A stretch of 64,000 nucleotides of DNA from an uncultured Bacteroidales bacterium (GCA_949297215.1 CASFRV010000009.1:1-64000); one strand, 5' to 3'; shown: positions 27,403 to 38,515, counted from the stretch's first letter. Numbers and translations are program-made. The notes: generated by a model from the sequence alone, not told the origin.

Positions 27403-27660
27403 TTACTTAGCTCTTTCTACGATTTCAACAACTCTCCAACGCTTTGTCTTGCTTAATGGACGAGTTTCCATAATCAGCACCGTATCGCCTACATGACAAT
27501 CGTTCTTTTCGTCATGAACATGATACTTTTTCGTTTTAGAAACGAACTTACCGTAAATGGGGTGCTTCTCTTTGAACTTAGCAGCCACAACGATGGTTTT
27601 CTCCATCTTGTTGCTTATAACAACCCCCTGTCTTGTCTTTCTTAAATTTCTCTCTTCCAT
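27403..27660 (-). CDS. rpsQ: 30S ribosomal protein S17
   Basis: 85 residues from the ATG at 27660 ([20 protein letters not shown]). The frame continues upstream into rpmC, but this start gives the family length. The OB-fold core ([32 protein letters not shown]) is complete. Confidence 0.97.
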   Translation of the reverse strand: MEERNLRKTRQGVVISNKMEKTIVVAAKFKEKHPIYGKFVSKTKKYHVHDEKNDCHVGDTVLIMETRPLSKTKRWRVVEIVERAK

Positions 27661-27667
27661 TTGGTCA

Positions 27668-27865
27668 TTATTGCTTGTTAAGTTCATTTTCACGCATCAC
27701 TGTCATCATCTTAGCAATCGTACGACGAGCATCCTTAATCTGTGCAGGATTAGCAAGAGGAGAGATACTGTGATCCAACAGCATTTTCTGATACTTTGCC
27801 TTCTCTTCTTTGATGCGTTCTGGCAATTCGTTCACCGGAATCTGTCTAACTTCTGCAATTTTCAT
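27668..27865 (-). CDS. rpmC: 50S ribosomal protein L29
   Basis: 65 residues forming two helices ([20 protein letters not shown] and the following [21 protein letters not shown]). It lies at the tunnel exit where trigger factor and SRP dock. It starts 2 nt after rplP. Confidence 0.96.
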   Translation of the reverse strand: MKIAEVRQIPVNELPERIKEEKAKYQKMLLDHSISPLANPAQIKDARRTIAKMMTVMRENELNKQ

Positions 27866-27867
27866 AA

Positions 27868-28293
27868 TTATGCGTTTTTGTCGTAATCATGTCTAACAAT
27901 GAACTTTGTCGTAACGGGCAGCTTCTGGGCAGCCAAACGAAGTGCCTCCTTGGCAACTTCGAAAGGTACGCCTTCTACCTCGAAAATGATACGACCCGGA
28001 GTAATAGGGAACACATAACCTACGGGGTCACCCTTACCTTTACCCATTCGGACGTCGGCAGGTTTTTTGGTAATGGGTTTATCGGGGAATATGCGAATCC
28101 AGCTCTGGCCTTCACGCTGCATATAGCGAGTCATAGCGACACGTGCAGCCTCGATCTGACGGCTGGTCAGCCAATGCGTTTCCAAGCTCTTGATGCCAAA
28201 GCTTCCAAACGCCAGCTGATTACCACGCTGGGCATTGCCTTTGCAACGGCCCTTCTGCGGTCTTCTGTATTTTGTTCTTTTCGGTTGTAACAT
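27868..28293 (-). CDS. rplP: 50S ribosomal protein L16
   Basis: 141 residues, [20 protein letters not shown] at the start and [27 protein letters not shown] near the end. It helps form the A-tRNA site next to the peptidyl transferase centre. The arginine-containing RMGKGKGDP loop is intact. Confidence 0.98.
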   Translation of the reverse strand: MLQPKRTKYRRPQKGRCKGNAQRGNQLAFGSFGIKSLETHWLTSRQIEAARVAMTRYMQREGQSWIRIFPDKPITKKPADVRMGKGKGDPVGYVFPITPGRIIFEVEGVPFEVAKEALRLAAQKLPVTTKFIVRHDYDKNA

Positions 28294-28312
28294 GATACTC
28301 TCAGTCTACTTA

Positions 28313-29044
28313 TTAGCGGTTATTATTTCTTCTGCCGCGGAATTTGCGACCACCGTTGCCATAACCGTTGCCACGGCCGTTATCTTTCTCTACCGTGAAA
28401 TCGGGAGCCAGGTCCTTCTTACCATAAACCTCACCACGGCAAATCCACACTTTAATACCAATCAAACCAACCTTGGTCAAGGCCTGAGTCTGACAGTAAT
28501 CAATATCGGCACGAAAAGTATGCAAAGGAGTACGTCCTTCCTTATACATTTCCTTTCTAGCCATTTCAGCACCATTCAAACGGCCAGATATCTGCACTTT
28601 AACACCTTCAGCACCAGCGCGCATCGTGTTGGCAATAGCCATCTTGATTGCGCGGCGATAGGCTATCTTACCCTCGATTTGACGAGCTATGCCCTTAGCT
28701 ACAATGGTAGCATCCAAGTCGGGCTTCTTTACTTCAAAGATGTTGATCTGTACATCTTTATCTGTAATCTTCTTCAGCTCCTCTTTCAACTTATCTACTT
28801 CCTGTCCGCCCTTACCGATGATAATGCCGGGACGCGAAGTGCAGATGGTGATAGTTATCAGTTTAGGGGTACGCTCGATGACGATACGGGAGACGCTTGC
28901 CTTTGCCAAACGAGCATCCAAGTACTTACGGATTTTGCTATCCTCAAGCAGATTATCTCCGAAATTGGAACCTCCGTACCAGTTAGAATCCCAACCACGA
29001 ATGATTCCAAGACGGTTACTTATAGGATTTACTTTTTGACCCAT
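28313..29044 (-). CDS. rpsC: 30S ribosomal protein S3
   Basis: 243 residues. The KH domain motif [19 protein letters not shown] is at about residue 73; the C-domain has [19 protein letters not shown]. The tail after residue 215 is Gly/Asn/Arg-rich ([20 protein letters not shown]), a low-complexity extension. It forms part of the mRNA entry helicase site. Confidence 0.98.
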   Translation of the reverse strand: MGQKVNPISNRLGIIRGWDSNWYGGSNFGDNLLEDSKIRKYLDARLAKASVSRIVIERTPKLITITICTSRPGIIIGKGGQEVDKLKEELKKITDKDVQINIFEVKKPDLDATIVAKGIARQIEGKIAYRRAIKMAIANTMRAGAEGVKVQISGRLNGAEMARKEMYKEGRTPLHTFRADIDYCQTQALTKVGLIGIKVWICRGEVYGKKDLAPDFTVEKDNGRGNGYGNGGRKFRGRRNNNR

Positions 29045-29055
29045 ACTTCCTTCAA

Positions 29056-29454
29056 TTAATCATTATTTTTTGTACCAACGAACAAGGTAACATGGTTCGA
29101 ACGCTTACGAATTCTGTAACCTCTTCCCTGAGGAGCGGGTCTCATACGCTTCAGCGTAACGCCCTCATCAACATAGACAGTTGTCACATACAATTCACCA
29201 TCTTCTGCCTTTCTATCATTCTTCTGCTCCCAATTAGCAATGGCAGAACGCAACAACTTCTCCACATCAGCAGAGGCTGCCTTCTTAGAGAAGCGCAACG
29301 TACCAAGTGCACGATTCACCTCCATTCCACGGATCATATCAACGACATAGCGCATTTTACGCGGAGAAGAGGGAACATTGTTCAGTTTGGCAAAATACTG
29401 GGTCTTTCGGCTTTCCTTTCGTTTTTCAGCCGCTAATCTTTTTCTTGCTCCCAT
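29056..29454 (-). CDS. rplV: 50S ribosomal protein L22
   Basis: 132 residues. A basic 20-residue N-terminal extension ([20 protein letters not shown]) precedes the L22 core. The beta-hairpin ([22 protein letters not shown]) that lines the exit tunnel is intact, with no macrolide-resistance-type deletion seen. Confidence 0.97.
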   Translation of the reverse strand: MGARKRLAAEKRKESRKTQYFAKLNNVPSSPRKMRYVVDMIRGMEVNRALGTLRFSKKAASADVEKLLRSAIANWEQKNDRKAEDGELYVTTVYVDEGVTLKRMRPAPQGRGYRIRKRSNHVTLFVGTKNND

Positions 29455-29492
29455 TTATTTTTGTTTTTATTTTGCTGGATTGAAATACCTGT

Positions 29493-29762
29493 TTACTTCT
29501 TCTTGTTACCAGCATGACCGCCAAACTTACGCGTAGGAGCGAACTCTCCTAACTTATGGCCTACCATGTTCTCAGTAACATAAACAGGGATGAACTTATT
29601 TCCATTATGAACTGCAATGGTATGCCCCACGAAATCAGGGGATATCATCGAAGCTCTAGCCCATGTCTTCACAACATTCTTCTTACCGCTCTCATTCATT
29701 GCGAGAATTTTCTTCTCCAACGATACAGCGATATAAGGGCCTTTTTTTAATGAACGACTCAT
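29493..29762 (-). CDS. rpsS: 30S ribosomal protein S19
   Basis: 89 residues, [20 protein letters not shown] with the signature [30 protein letters not shown]. It lies in the 30S head beside S13. Confidence 0.98.
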   Translation of the reverse strand: MSRSLKKGPYIAVSLEKKILAMNESGKKNVVKTWARASMISPDFVGHTIAVHNGNKFIPVYVTENMVGHKLGEFAPTRKFGGHAGNKKK

Positions 29763-29785
29763 ATAATTGAATTCTTTTGTGCTTG

Positions 29786-30610
29786 TTACTTATTACGTCT
29801 CTCGATTATGTACTTGTTCGACTGCTTCTTCGGAGAACGGGTCTTCAAGCCCTTAGCATACAAACCAGTACGTGAACGCGGATGACCACCAGACTGACGG
29901 CCTTCGCCACCACCCATCGGGTGATCCACAGGGTTCATGACAACGCCACGGTTGTGCGGGCGGCGTCCCAACCAGCGCGAACGTCCAGCTTTACCTGAAC
30001 TTTCAAGAGCATGGTCGGAATTTCCTACACTACCGATAGTTGCCTTACAAGCACTAAGAATTTGGCGGGTCTCACCGGAAGGAAGTTTCACAACGCAATA
30101 CTTTCCTTCACGGGAAGTCAACTGCGCAAAATTTCCTGCCGAACGAACGAGCAAAGCGCCCTGACCGGGTCGCAATTCGATATTATGAATCACCGTACCG
30201 ACAGGAATGTTCTGCAAAGGAAGGGCATTACCCACCTCAGGAGCTGCATTCTCACCGGACATCAGGCGATCACCCACCTTCAATCCATTAGGAGCAATAA
30301 TATAACGTTTTTCACCGTCCGCATAGTAAAGCAAAGCAATACGAGCCGAGCGATTCGGATCGTATTCAATTGTCTTCACCACAGCGGGTACACCATCTTT
30401 CTCACGTTTAAAGTCGATAGCACGGAAAAGTCTCTTATGACCACCGCCCAAATAGCGCATCGTCATTTTTCCCGTGTTATTACGGCCACCGGAGGACCGC
30501 TTTCCGAAAACGAGAGATTTCTCTGGTACGGATGCAGTAATCTCTTCGAACGTACCAATAATCTTGTGTCTCTGCCCCGGTGTTGTGGGCTTAAATTTAC
30601 GTACTGCCAT
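29786..30610 (-). CDS. rplB: 50S ribosomal protein L2
   Basis: 274 residues: OB-fold ([23 protein letters not shown]), SH3-like domain, and the C-terminal [20 protein letters not shown] loop carrying the conserved histidine close to the peptidyl transferase centre. A primary 23S rRNA binder. Confidence 0.98.
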   Translation of the reverse strand: MAVRKFKPTTPGQRHKIIGTFEEITASVPEKSLVFGKRSSGGRNNTGKMTMRYLGGGHKRLFRAIDFKREKDGVPAVVKTIEYDPNRSARIALLYYADGEKRYIIAPNGLKVGDRLMSGENAAPEVGNALPLQNIPVGTVIHNIELRPGQGALLVRSAGNFAQLTSREGKYCVVKLPSGETRQILSACKATIGSVGNSDHALESSGKAGRSRWLGRRPHNRGVVMNPVDHPMGGGEGRQSGGHPRSRTGLYAKGLKTRSPKKQSNKYIIERRNK

Positions 30611-30617
30611 CTGTTAT

Positions 30618-30908
30618 TTAAATATTGCTATAAAAGTCGATTGCTTCGCCATCTTTCAGCGTCACGATGGCTTTTTTGAAAGCATTTGTACGACCACGCA
30701 GCAAACCCGAACGAGTATAGCGGGTCTTATTCTTACCCGCATAAATCATCGTGTCGACAGCCACCACATGTACGCCATAAATTGCTTCAACCTCTGCCTT
30801 AATTTGTTCCTTATTTGCTTCAGGACGAACAACAAAGCCAAACTTATTTTGCTTCTCCGTAATAGCGGTCATCTTCTCAGTGACCAGCGGTTTTATGATG
30901 TATGCCAT
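30618..30908 (-). CDS. rplW: 50S ribosomal protein L23
   Basis: 96 residues, IIKPLVTEKMTAITEKQNKF at the start. It forms part of the tunnel-exit docking site for SRP and trigger factor. It lies 7 nt before rplB. Confidence 0.97.
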   Translation of the reverse strand: MAYIIKPLVTEKMTAITEKQNKFGFVVRPEANKEQIKAEVEAIYGVHVVAVDTMIYAGKNKTRYTRSGLLRGRTNAFKKAIVTLKDGEAIDFYSNI

Positions 30909-30921
30909 AACTTTCGACTTG

Positions 30922-31551
30922 TTATTTGTTTAAGACAGACTCTATACCATTCAAAGCACGTTCAGTCACAACCAAAACTCCGGCATCCAACACACCATAC
31001 GTGTTGATGTCCGAAGCAATGGCAACCTTTGCGCGCTTCAGATTACGAGCAGACAAATATACATTTTTATTGGCTTCCGGCAAAACCATCAGCACCTTCT
31101 TGTCCGCAATGTTAAGGTTATTTATTATTTCAATAAAGCTTTTGGTCTTCGGAGTTTCCAAATTAAAATCCTCTACGACCACGATCGCATTCTCACGGGC
31201 CTTATATGAAAGCGCACTCTTGCGTGCCAAAGCTTTGGTTTTCTTGTTAAGCTTGAACGAATAATCGCGGGGCTTAGGACCAAAGACACGAGCACCGCCA
31301 ACGAGCAGCGGAGAATTGATATCACCACGGCGAGCACCGCCGCCACCTTTCTGACGACCGAGCTTGCGCGTAGAACCACTGATTTCGCTTCTCTCCTTCG
31401 ATTTTGCGGTTCCTTGACGCTGAGCAGCCATATACTGTTTTACATCCAGGTAGATAACATGATCGTTCGGCTCAATACCGAAAACAGCATCATTCAAAGC
31501 TACCTTTCTGCCAGTATCCTCACCCTTTATATTCAATACACTGACTTCCAT
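30922..31551 (-). CDS. rplD: 50S ribosomal protein L4
   Basis: 209 residues from the ATG at 31551, which shares a base with the rplC stop (TAATG). A longer start would add [11 protein letters not shown], encoded by the rplC end. The extended loop [20 protein letters not shown] reaches the exit tunnel. In E. coli, L4 also represses the S10 operon. Confidence 0.97.
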   Translation of the reverse strand: MEVSVLNIKGEDTGRKVALNDAVFGIEPNDHVIYLDVKQYMAAQRQGTAKSKERSEISGSTRKLGRQKGGGGARRGDINSPLLVGGARVFGPKPRDYSFKLNKKTKALARKSALSYKARENAIVVVEDFNLETPKTKSFIEIINNLNIADKKVLMVLPEANKNVYLSARNLKRAKVAIASDINTYGVLDAGVLVVTERALNGIESVLNK

Positions 31552-32168
31552 TATCTTTCGATTAAAACGATTGAACCTTTGCATCCTGCAACAGAACCCT
31601 TGATCAGAAGGAGGTTGTGTTCAGGAATTACCTTTAAAACTTTCAAGTTCTGGGTCGTTACTCTGTCGCCACCCATACGGCCTGCCATTCGCATGCCCTT
31701 AAACACCTTGGCAGGGTACGAGCAAGCTCCAATCGAACCCGGCTTACGCAAGCGGTCGTCCTGGCCGTGGGTAGTCTGACCGACGCCGCCGAAACCGTGG
31801 CGCTTCACAACGCCCTGGAAGCCTTTTCCTTTGGAAGTGCCGACGATGTCAACATAAGCAGCATCGTTAAACAGCTCTACCGTCACGGTATCTCCCAAAT
31901 TCAATTCGTGATCAAAACCTGTGAACTCGGCCAAGTGGCGCTTGGGGGTCACACCAGCTTTCTTAAAGTGGCCAAGAAGAGGGTTCGACGTATTCTTCTC
32001 CTTTGCGTCAGCAAATCCGAGTTGAACAGCCTCGTAACCATCCTTCTCCACACTTTTAATCTGAGTCACCACACAAGGACCTGCTTCGATAACAGTGCAT
32101 GGAATATTTTTTCCATCAGCACTGAACACGGATGTCATTCCGATTTTTCTTCCTATTAATCCTGGCAT
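31551..32168 (-). CDS. rplC: 50S ribosomal protein L3
   Basis: 205 residues. It begins [20 protein letters not shown] and has the long loop [50 protein letters not shown] near the peptidyl transferase centre, including the glutamine methylated in other bacteria. A primary rRNA binder. Confidence 0.98.
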   Translation of the reverse strand: MPGLIGRKIGMTSVFSADGKNIPCTVIEAGPCVVTQIKSVEKDGYEAVQLGFADAKEKNTSNPLLGHFKKAGVTPKRHLAEFTGFDHELNLGDTVTVELFNDAAYVDIVGTSKGKGFQGVVKRHGFGGVGQTTHGQDDRLRKPGSIGACSYPAKVFKGMRMAGRMGGDRVTTQNLKVLKVIPEHNLLLIKGSVAGCKGSIVLIER

Positions 32169-32213
32169 TTCAGTTTGATTTTGTGATTTAATTATTGATG
32201 TGGTCTGTGTTTA

Positions 32214-32519
32214 CTACACTTTGATTTCAACCTCAACGCCGCACGGCAGCTCCAGCTTCATCAGAGCATCAACTGTCTTTGCCGTGGAACTGTAAATGTC
32301 GATCAGACGTTTGTACGAAGAAAGCTCGAACTGCTCGCGCGACTTCTTGTTTACGAACGTACTGCGGTTTACAGTAATGATGCGTTTGCGGGTGGGCAAG
32401 GGAATCGGTCCACTGACGATTGCACCCGTTGCCTTAACGTTCTTCACGATCTTCTCTGCCGACTTCTCCACGAGAGTGTGATCGTAAGACTTCAATTTAA
32501 TTCTGATTTTCTGACTCAT
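32214..32519 (-). CDS. rpsJ: 30S ribosomal protein S10
   Basis: 101 residues, [20 protein letters not shown], with [29 protein letters not shown]. It also takes part in transcription antitermination with NusB and couples to NusG. It is preceded by a strong stem-loop in the fusA-rpsJ gap. Confidence 0.98.
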   Translation of the reverse strand: MSQKIRIKLKSYDHTLVEKSAEKIVKNVKATGAIVSGPIPLPTRKRIITVNRSTFVNKKSREQFELSSYKRLIDIYSSTAKTVDALMKLELPCGVEVEIKV

Positions 32520-32545
32520 TTTGTTTTTATTATACTCATGGAGGA

Positions 32546-32581
32546 GGGCGGGCTAAGAGTCATTCGTTAGCCCGCCTCTCC
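32546..32581 (-). promoter_or_regulatory. Strong stem-loop between fusA and rpsJ
   Basis: GGCGGGCTAA (32547-32556) pairs with TTAGCCCGCC (32567-32576), extended by GGAG/CTCC-like flanks. On the minus strand no T-run follows (CATGAGTATAATAAAAAC), so it is more likely an attenuator or RNA-processing hairpin than a full terminator. It divides the str part from the S10 part of the superoperon. Confidence 0.6.
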
Positions 32582-32605
32582 ACGAGCTATCATTTAATTT
32601 ATGGA

Positions 32606-34726
32606 TTACTTAATCAAATCTACGCGACCTTTTACTTCTTCAAGTACAGCCTTAGCGATAGAGCTGGAAACAGGAGCGTGGTGGTCGTACTGCATAGAAG
32701 AGGTTGCGCGGCCGGAGGTGATCGTACGCAGGGCCGTTACATAGCCGAACATTTCAGCCAGAGGCACCATTGCCTTCACGATACGGGCACCGGAACGGCT
32801 GCTTTCCATTCCTTCTACCTGACCACGACGCTTGTTCAAGTCGCCAATCACGTCACCCATATTTTCCTCGGGAGTAACCACTTCGAGGCGCATGATGGGC
32901 TCCATGAGAACGGGACCTGCTTGAGCGCAAGCATTCTTATATGCATTCAAAGCTGCGATTTCGAACGAAAGCTGGTCAGAGTCAACCGGGTGGAACGAAC
33001 CGTCAAGCAACTCTACCTTCATGCTGTCCATCGGGTAGCCGCCAAGGACACCATTCTTCATGGCATTCTCGAAGCCTTTCTGTACGGAAGGAATAAACTC
33101 CTTAGGAATGTTACCGCCGGTCACCTTGTTGACAAATTGCAGACCACCTTCCTTGTAGTCCTCGTCAACGGGACCCACATTTACAATGATATCTGCAAAT
33201 TTACCTCTACCACCCGACTGCTTCTTATACACCTCGCGGAGATTTACAGTCTTGGTAATGGCTTCCTTGTAGTTCACTTGGGGCTTACCCTGGTTACATT
33301 CCACCTTAAACTCGCGCTTCAGACGGTCGATGATGATGTCAAGGTGAAGCTCACCCATACCCGAGATCACCGTCTGACCCGTCTGCTCGTCGGTGTGAAC
33401 CGTAAAGGTCGGGTCCTCCTCAGCCAGCTTGGCCAAACCGTTGGAGAGCTTGTCCAAATCCTTCTGAGTCTTCGGCTCCACAGCGATACCAATCACGGGG
33501 TCGGGGAAGTCCATCGATTCGAGAACGATAGGTGCATCCTCGTCGCAAAGCGTATCTCCCGTGCGAATATCCTTGAAACCTACACCGGCACCGATATCAC
33601 CTGCGCTGATCACGTCAACGGGGTTCTGATGGTTCGAGTGCATCTGGAAGAGACGCGACACGCGCTCCTTCTTACCCGAACGTACATTATAAATATAGGA
33701 GCCAGCCTCAATCTTACCGGAATAAACACGGAAGAAGGTCAGACGTCCCACATAGGGGTCGGTAGCGATCTTAAATGCCAAAGCCGACGTTTTTTCATCT
33801 TCGCTCGGCTTACGGTCTTCATCCTCGCCCGTTTCGGGGTTCTTACCTACAATGTTAGGCGTATCCAGAGGAGAGGGCAAGAACATACATACGTAGTCGA
33901 GCAGCGTCTGCACGCCCTTGTTCTTGAAAGAAGAACCACACGTCATGGGCACGATGTCCATAGAAAGCGTACCCTTGCGGATGGCTGCAATGAGCTCTTC
34001 CTCAGTAATCGAAGAAGGATCTTCAAAGAATTTCTCCATCAGAGCCTCATCGCATTCGGCAGCAGCCTCAATCATCTTCTGACGCCATTCCTCACATTCA
34101 GCCTGAAGCTCTGCGGGAATCTCGTCTACTTCATATTCAGCTCCCATGGTCTCATCATGCCACAGGATAGCTTTCATCTTGATGAGGTCAACGATACCCT
34201 TGAAGTTTTCTTCTGCACCGATAGGCACAGAGATCACGCACGGATGAGCGCCGAGCACATCCTTCATCTGACGCACCACTTCAAAGAAGTCGGCACCCGA
34301 ACGGTCCATCTTGTTCACATAACCGATACGGGGCACATTATACTTGTCAGCCTGACGCCAAACCGTTTCCGACTGCGGTTCAACACCACCTACGGCACAA
34401 TACGTAGCCACGGCACCGTCGAGCACACGAAGCGAGCGCTCCACCTCGGCCGTAAAGTCCACGTGTCCCGGGGTATCAATCAGGTTGATCTTATACTGAT
34501 TGTTATTCCAGTTCCAATAAGTCGTAGTAGCAGCGGATGTAATCGTAATACCGCGCTCCTGTTCCTGGGCCATCCAGTCCATCGTGGCAGCACCTTCGTG
34601 CACCTCGCCAATTTTATGGGTCTTGCCCGTATAGAACAAGATACGCTCCGATGTTGTCGTCTTACCAGCATCGATGTGAGCCATGATGCCGATGTTACGA
34701 GTCAAATGCAAATCGTGTTTTGCCAT
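32606..34726 (-). CDS. fusA: Translation elongation factor G
   Basis: 706 residues. G-domain motifs: [19 protein letters not shown] (G1), [20 protein letters not shown] (G3) and [13 protein letters not shown] (G4). Domains II to V follow, with domain IV ending in a region that includes [19 protein letters not shown]. It drives tRNA-mRNA translocation. Only one EF-G gene is seen here. It lies 18 nt after rpsG. Confidence 0.98.
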   Translation of the reverse strand: MAKHDLHLTRNIGIMAHIDAGKTTTSERILFYTGKTHKIGEVHEGAATMDWMAQEQERGITITSAATTTYWNWNNNQYKINLIDTPGHVDFTAEVERSLRVLDGAVATYCAVGGVEPQSETVWRQADKYNVPRIGYVNKMDRSGADFFEVVRQMKDVLGAHPCVISVPIGAEENFKGIVDLIKMKAILWHDETMGAEYEVDEIPAELQAECEEWRQKMIEAAAECDEALMEKFFEDPSSITEEELIAAIRKGTLSMDIVPMTCGSSFKNKGVQTLLDYVCMFLPSPLDTPNIVGKNPETGEDEDRKPSEDEKTSALAFKIATDPYVGRLTFFRVYSGKIEAGSYIYNVRSGKKERVSRLFQMHSNHQNPVDVISAGDIGAGVGFKDIRTGDTLCDEDAPIVLESMDFPDPVIGIAVEPKTQKDLDKLSNGLAKLAEEDPTFTVHTDEQTGQTVISGMGELHLDIIIDRLKREFKVECNQGKPQVNYKEAITKTVNLREVYKKQSGGRGKFADIIVNVGPVDEDYKEGGLQFVNKVTGGNIPKEFIPSVQKGFENAMKNGVLGGYPMDSMKVELLDGSFHPVDSDQLSFEIAALNAYKNACAQAGPVLMEPIMRLEVVTPEENMGDVIGDLNKRRGQVEGMESSRSGARIVKAMVPLAEMFGYVTALRTITSGRATSSMQYDHHAPVSSSIAKAVLEEVKGRVDLIK

Positions 34727-34744
34727 CTTTCTGCTATTTATATT

Positions 34745-35221
34745 TTAGAATCTGAAATGAGCGAATGCGCGGTTTGCCTCAGCCATGCGGTGCATATCCT
34801 CCTTACGTTTGAATGCGCCACCCTGTTCATTATAAGCGTCCATGATTTCGGCAGCCAGTTTGTCGGCCATCGTCTTACCGCCACGCTTACGGGCATAATT
34901 GATCAGATTCTTCATCGAAACCGACTCCTTACGCTCGGGACGAATCTCGGTAGGCACCTGGAAGGTGGCACCACCAATACGACGCGACTTCACTTCCACC
35001 TGCGGGGTCACCTTGTCGAGAGCCGTCTTCCAGATTTCAAGAGCAGACTTCTCCTGATCCTTCATTCTCTCGCCAACAATCTCCAAAGCCTTGTAGAAGA
35101 TCTCATAAGAGACACTCTTCTTACCATCATACATCAGATGGTTCACAAACTTCGAAACCTTCTGGTCTCCAAACACGGGGTCGGGCAGGACCACACGCTT
35201 CTTAGGTTTAGCTTTTCTCAT
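34745..35221 (-). CDS. rpsG: 30S ribosomal protein S7
   Basis: 158 residues, [20 protein letters not shown], with [23 protein letters not shown] as family signature and a C-terminal [13 protein letters not shown]. It organises the 30S head at the E site. Confidence 0.98.
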   Translation of the reverse strand: MRKAKPKKRVVLPDPVFGDQKVSKFVNHLMYDGKKSVSYEIFYKALEIVGERMKDQEKSALEIWKTALDKVTPQVEVKSRRIGGATFQVPTEIRPERKESVSMKNLINYARKRGGKTMADKLAAEIMDAYNEQGGAFKRKEDMHRMAEANRAFAHFRF

Positions 35222-35317
35222 TGTGTTTTAAAACTTGGTTATGTATAGGCTGCATTCTTGTTCTTCAACTCTCCCGTCGGAAAATTTACTCAACCCGTGA
35301 TGCAAACCAATTTTCTC

Positions 35318-35701
35318 TTATTTCTTACCAGCCTTAGGACGTTTTGCTCCATATTTGGAACGACGCTGCGTACGGTTGGCCACGCCGGCCGTATCAAGCG
35401 TTCCACGAACAATGTGATAACGCACACCGGGAAGGTCTTTCACACGACCGCCACGAACAAGCACGATGGAGTGCTCCTGCAGGTTGTGACCTTCACCGGG
35501 AATATAGGAGTTCACCTCCTTAGAGTTCGTCAGACGCACACGGGCCACCTTACGCATAGCCGAGTTAGGCTTCTTAGGCGTGGTCGTATACACACGCACA
35601 CACACTCCACGACGCTGGGGGCATGAATCCAACGCAGGCGACTTGCTCTTATCCGCTGTCACCTTTCTACCCTTTCTTACTAATTGCTGAATAGTAGGCA
35701 T
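35318..35701 (-). CDS. rpsL: 30S ribosomal protein S12
   Basis: 127 residues, [20 protein letters not shown]. The decoding-centre motifs [19 protein letters not shown] and [28 protein letters not shown] are wild type; the lysines whose change gives streptomycin resistance (about 43 and 88) are unchanged. It is the first gene of the superoperon. Confidence 0.98.
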   Translation of the reverse strand: MPTIQQLVRKGRKVTADKSKSPALDSCPQRRGVCVRVYTTTPKKPNSAMRKVARVRLTNSKEVNSYIPGEGHNLQEHSIVLVRGGRVKDLPGVRYHIVRGTLDTAGVANRTQRRSKYGAKRPKAGKK

Positions 35702-35784
35702 TTGTTTGATTTTTAATTTGTTGTATATATTATTTTCCTATTTTTCCATGCTTGCGAAGGCGCACTATACACCTTTTCGGCCTG

Positions 35785-35815
35785 CAAATTTAGCGCTAAA
35801 AAACGGAATGAGCAA
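35785..35815 (-). promoter_or_regulatory. Promoter TTG-N20-TAAATTTG for the ribosomal superoperon
   Basis: On the minus strand TTG (35815-35813) and TAAATTTG (35792-35785) are 20 nt apart, about 84 nt before the rpsL ATG. The gene-free interval 35702-36158 otherwise holds only the ddh terminator; AT-rich sequence between them shows no ORF I trust. Confidence 0.65.
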
Positions 35816-36044
35816 GATTTTCAAGCACTTAAAAAGAGCCAACTTTAAAAAATACGCATACTTCTTCCGTCGGGGGCGGTGGAGCGCGTTTTTCCTCTGC
35901 GGTTCGCACAGCAAAAAACCATACTCGCCTTCACTCCTTATATATAATATATGGAGCACGCCTTCTGTCACCGCCCTGCTCGCCCGGCGCTGGGCGGAGG
36001 GGGCGGCCGGCTCCATAAATGGCAGCAAAAACAACAAAAATAAA

Positions 36045-36122
36045 GGCGGGCCCCGAAGGAAGCCCCGTTTATGCAGCGCAAAAGCGACGTGCATAAATGA
36101 GGGGATGCCTTCGAGGCCCGCC
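36045..36122 (-). terminator. Long imperfect hairpin downstream of ddh
   Basis: Arms at 36045-36075 and 36090-36122 pair over about 30 positions: GGCGGGCC with GGCCCGCC, CGAAGG with CCTTCG, CCCC with GGGG and TTTATGCA with TGCATAAA, with small internal loops. On the minus strand it is followed by TTTATTTTTGTTGTTTTTG, so it can end ddh transcription. It is much longer than an ordinary terminator. Confidence 0.75.
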
Positions 36123-36158
36123 AATAGGGAAGCTATCTCTCCCTGTTTGAGAAACGGT

Positions 36159-37058
36159 TCAGACGAGATGGCCTATCCATTCGTCGCGCTCGCCGGGAAG
36201 CAGATCGACGACAGGGATTTCAATCATCGTGTAGCAGCCGGGCTGCTGGCGCATGGCGGCGCGAGCCACACACACGAGCACCTGTCCCGTCAGGGCCGGG
36301 TTGTTGATGTGCATGTTAAACTCGAAAAGCTGGTTTTGCGTGCGTCCCGAAACGCCTTTGCGCGTCAGGTTGACGCCGTGACCCATATCCAGCAAGTCGT
36401 CCACGCAGGGCACCTGCATCACGTGCGTTTCGTCGTTCACAAAATAAGGGTCAGCTTTGATGTCGGCCGCCACCTTGGCAAAGTCGGCACCATCTTCCAG
36501 CTCCACGTACACCATTCTGCGATGTATGCCCGTACCCACCGGTATCGTCATGGAGAGGGCAGCCTTGACGCCGGGCACGGCCTTGACGGCCACCGTGTGG
36601 CCCATGCTCATGCCCGGACCGAAATTGGTGTAGGTGATACCTTTCGGAGCAATGGCTTGCAGCAGCGTGCGCACCACCGAGTCGCTACCCGGGTCCCAAC
36701 CTGCCGAAATGATCGACACGGTTCCGTGTTCCTTGGCCACCTTGCCCAGCTCGCTGCGAAGCGCGGGCACCTGCGTATGGATGTCGAAGCTGTCGACCGT
36801 GTTGATGCCCAATGCCAGAAATTCCTTGGCATACGTTTCTACGCTGCGCGTCGGCGTTGCCAGGATGGCCACATCCACCTTGCCCAGTTCGCGAATGTCC
36901 TTCGCTACTTTGTAGGGAGCCAGCTCTGCCGGCATATTTTCATCTCCTTTACGACGTACAACACCTGCCACTTCGAAATCGGGGGCAGCCTCCAAGGCTT
37001 GCAATGCATAGTGGCCGATGTTTCCATAACCGACCACAGCAGCTCTAATCTTATTCAT
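36159..37058 (-). CDS. ddh: meso-Diaminopimelate dehydrogenase
   Basis: 299 residues from the ATG at 37058; an ATG four codons earlier is also possible. It makes meso-diaminopimelate from tetrahydrodipicolinate, ammonia and NADPH in one step, for lysine and peptidoglycan. The Rossmann motif [29 protein letters not shown] opens the protein, and substrate-binding segments [21 protein letters not shown] and [20 protein letters not shown] are clear. Many Bacteroidales use this route. A -7 box TAATTTTG precedes it; it stands alone between the ribosomal operon and the OmpA gene. Confidence 0.94.
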   Translation of the reverse strand: MNKIRAAVVGYGNIGHYALQALEAAPDFEVAGVVRRKGDENMPAELAPYKVAKDIRELGKVDVAILATPTRSVETYAKEFLALGINTVDSFDIHTQVPALRSELGKVAKEHGTVSIISAGWDPGSDSVVRTLLQAIAPKGITYTNFGPGMSMGHTVAVKAVPGVKAALSMTIPVGTGIHRRMVYVELEDGADFAKVAADIKADPYFVNDETHVMQVPCVDDLLDMGHGVNLTRKGVSGRTQNQLFEFNMHINNPALTGQVLVCVARAAMRQQPGCYTMIEIPVVDLLPGERDEWIGHLV

Positions 37059-37086
37059 ACCACTGTACATTTATTAAAACGCACGG

Positions 37087-37094
37087 CAAAATTA
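37087..37094 (-). promoter_or_regulatory. Candidate -7 box TAATTTTG for ddh
   Basis: It lies 28 nt before the chosen ATG. No clear TTG is seen at the expected distance upstream. Confidence 0.45.
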
Positions 37095-37193
37095 GTCAGA
37101 ATCCGTCTAATTGTATAGGCCTTCCCACAAAAATACAGCAATGTGACGTTCTTTTAACACACAAACAAGATAAAGGGGCTTTCCATGCACCAA

Positions 37194-37224
37194 AGAGGCC
37201 GGACGATCTGTTCGCCCGGCCTCT
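37194..37224 (-). terminator. Stem-loop after the OmpA-family gene
   Basis: AGAGGCCGG (37194-37202) pairs with CCGGCCTCT (37216-37224), 50 nt after the stop codon. The tail on the minus strand is not strongly T-rich. Confidence 0.55.
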
Positions 37225-37273
37225 TCCTCAGATGAAATTATACTAACCTTAAAGGACCAATAGATATGGTCGC

Positions 37274-38425
37274 TTATTGGATTTCAAGTGTACAGATGCT
37301 GACGCGGTTCCACTCGGGTTCCGAGAAGACGCTGCCCACGCCCTGGCCTTCAGCCGTGATGCGGTCGGCGTCGATGCCATACTTCTTCACGAGGATGCCC
37401 TTCACCACGTCGGCGCGCTTCTGGGCCAGCTTCTTGTTGATGGCTGCGCCACCTTCGGGCGAAGCATATCCCTTGATGACAGCCTTGGCGTCGGGATTGT
37501 CCTTCATATAAGAAGCAAAGCGTTCGATGTTGGCCTGCTGCGTGGCGTCGACCACCGTCTTGCCCTGGCGGAAGCTCACTACGCTCTCCAAGCCATCAAC
37601 GCCCTTGGCCGTTTGCGTAGCCTTGCTGTTGCGGCAGTCGTTGAGCTGGCGTTGCAGGTTGCGAATTTCGCCGTTGCTGCGTTCAACCTGCCCCTTGGCA
37701 TCGCGCAACGAAGAGCGCAGGTCGTTGATCTTGGCGTTCAAGCCGTCCACTTCTGCCTGGTCGTAAGCGCGCACTTTCTTGAAATAGTGCGTGCCGTTGC
37801 TGTTCTTGAAGTGGTAAGTCACGCCGGCCATCAGTTCCACATAAGCCTTGTTGGCGTCATAGTCTACGCCACGGGGCGAGTCGTCCATGTCCCAAACGAT
37901 GGCAGGTTTGAAGGCTACGGTCCAAGCCTTCTTCTCGCCGAGGTTGAAGTTGAAGTTCAGGCCATACTTCGTGCTGAAAGCGTTGTCGTCGCCCGGGCGA
38001 TTGCCATGCCAATACTTATGAATCCAGCCTGCACCGGCCACGGCCTCCACCTCAAACAAGCGGGGCACGCCGTTGTAGCCGCAGAACAAGTTGCTCATGT
38101 TGATTTTGGCCAAGACGCTCACGTTCGTAATGTCGAAGGCCGTGCAGCTCGTTTCGGTATAAGGATACGTATTCAGCATGTTCACCCCGGCCGTACCTTG
38201 AAAGCCCAAGCCAAAGACGGGCGTAATCTGCTTGGTCAGCTCAATACCAAATTGAGGACGCATGTTACCCCAGAAAGCCGAATGGGTCAGCGGGGTGGCT
38301 GCTCCTACATTCAAGCCAATCGACCAATTGTCAAAGAACTTGCTTTCCTGTAAGGCGTTTGCCTGCTGTGCAGCTGCACCGGCGGCAATAGATCCCATGA
38401 GGACCACTGATAAAACCTTTTTCAT
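37274..38425 (-). CDS. OmpA-family outer-membrane protein with peptidoglycan-binding C-domain
   Basis: 383 residues from the ATG at 38425 (MKKVLSVVLMGSIAAGAAAQ, signal peptide); longer frame starts add unrelated sequence. Residues about 30-200 form an eight-stranded-barrel-like region (WSIGLNVGAATPLTHSAF ... NGTHYFKKV). A coiled coil follows (VDGLNAKINDLRSSLRDAKGQVERSNGEIRNLQRQLNDC). The C-terminal OmpA domain has KAVIKGYASPEGGAAINKKLAQKRADVVKGIL and ends NRVSICTLEIQ. It probably links the outer membrane to peptidoglycan. A divergent promoter pair is shared with the DUF3467 gene. Confidence 0.9.
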   Translation of the reverse strand: MKKVLSVVLMGSIAAGAAAQQANALQESKFFDNWSIGLNVGAATPLTHSAFWGNMRPQFGIELTKQITPVFGLGFQGTAGVNMLNTYPYTETSCTAFDITNVSVLAKINMSNLFCGYNGVPRLFEVEAVAGAGWIHKYWHGNRPGDDNAFSTKYGLNFNFNLGEKKAWTVAFKPAIVWDMDDSPRGVDYDANKAYVELMAGVTYHFKNSNGTHYFKKVRAYDQAEVDGLNAKINDLRSSLRDAKGQVERSNGEIRNLQRQLNDCRNSKATQTAKGVDGLESVVSFRQGKTVVDATQQANIERFASYMKDNPDAKAVIKGYASPEGGAAINKKLAQKRADVVKGILVKKYGIDADRITAEGQGVGSVFSEPEWNRVSICTLEIQ

Positions 38426-38483
38426 AATCATATCATGTTTAGGATGACAATTATAAAGGCATAATGTCTTCACCCTTTGCCTG

Positions 38484-38515
38484 CAAAGATATGGAAACAA
38501 CCAATACGTTGCCAA
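38484..38515 (-). promoter_or_regulatory. Promoter TTG-N21-TATCTTTG for the OmpA-family gene
   Basis: On the minus strand TTG (38515-38513) and TATCTTTG (38491-38484) are 21 nt apart, 58 nt before the ATG. Confidence 0.65.

Noticed and set aside
32678-35248. An 856-codon open frame opposite fusA and rpsG
   Set aside because: It spans two certain genes and their gap in the opposite direction and has no recognisable protein features.
35765-36124. 119-codon minus-strand ORF in the ddh-rpsL gap
   Set aside because: It runs through the long terminator hairpin and the superoperon promoter; the composition is not protein-like.
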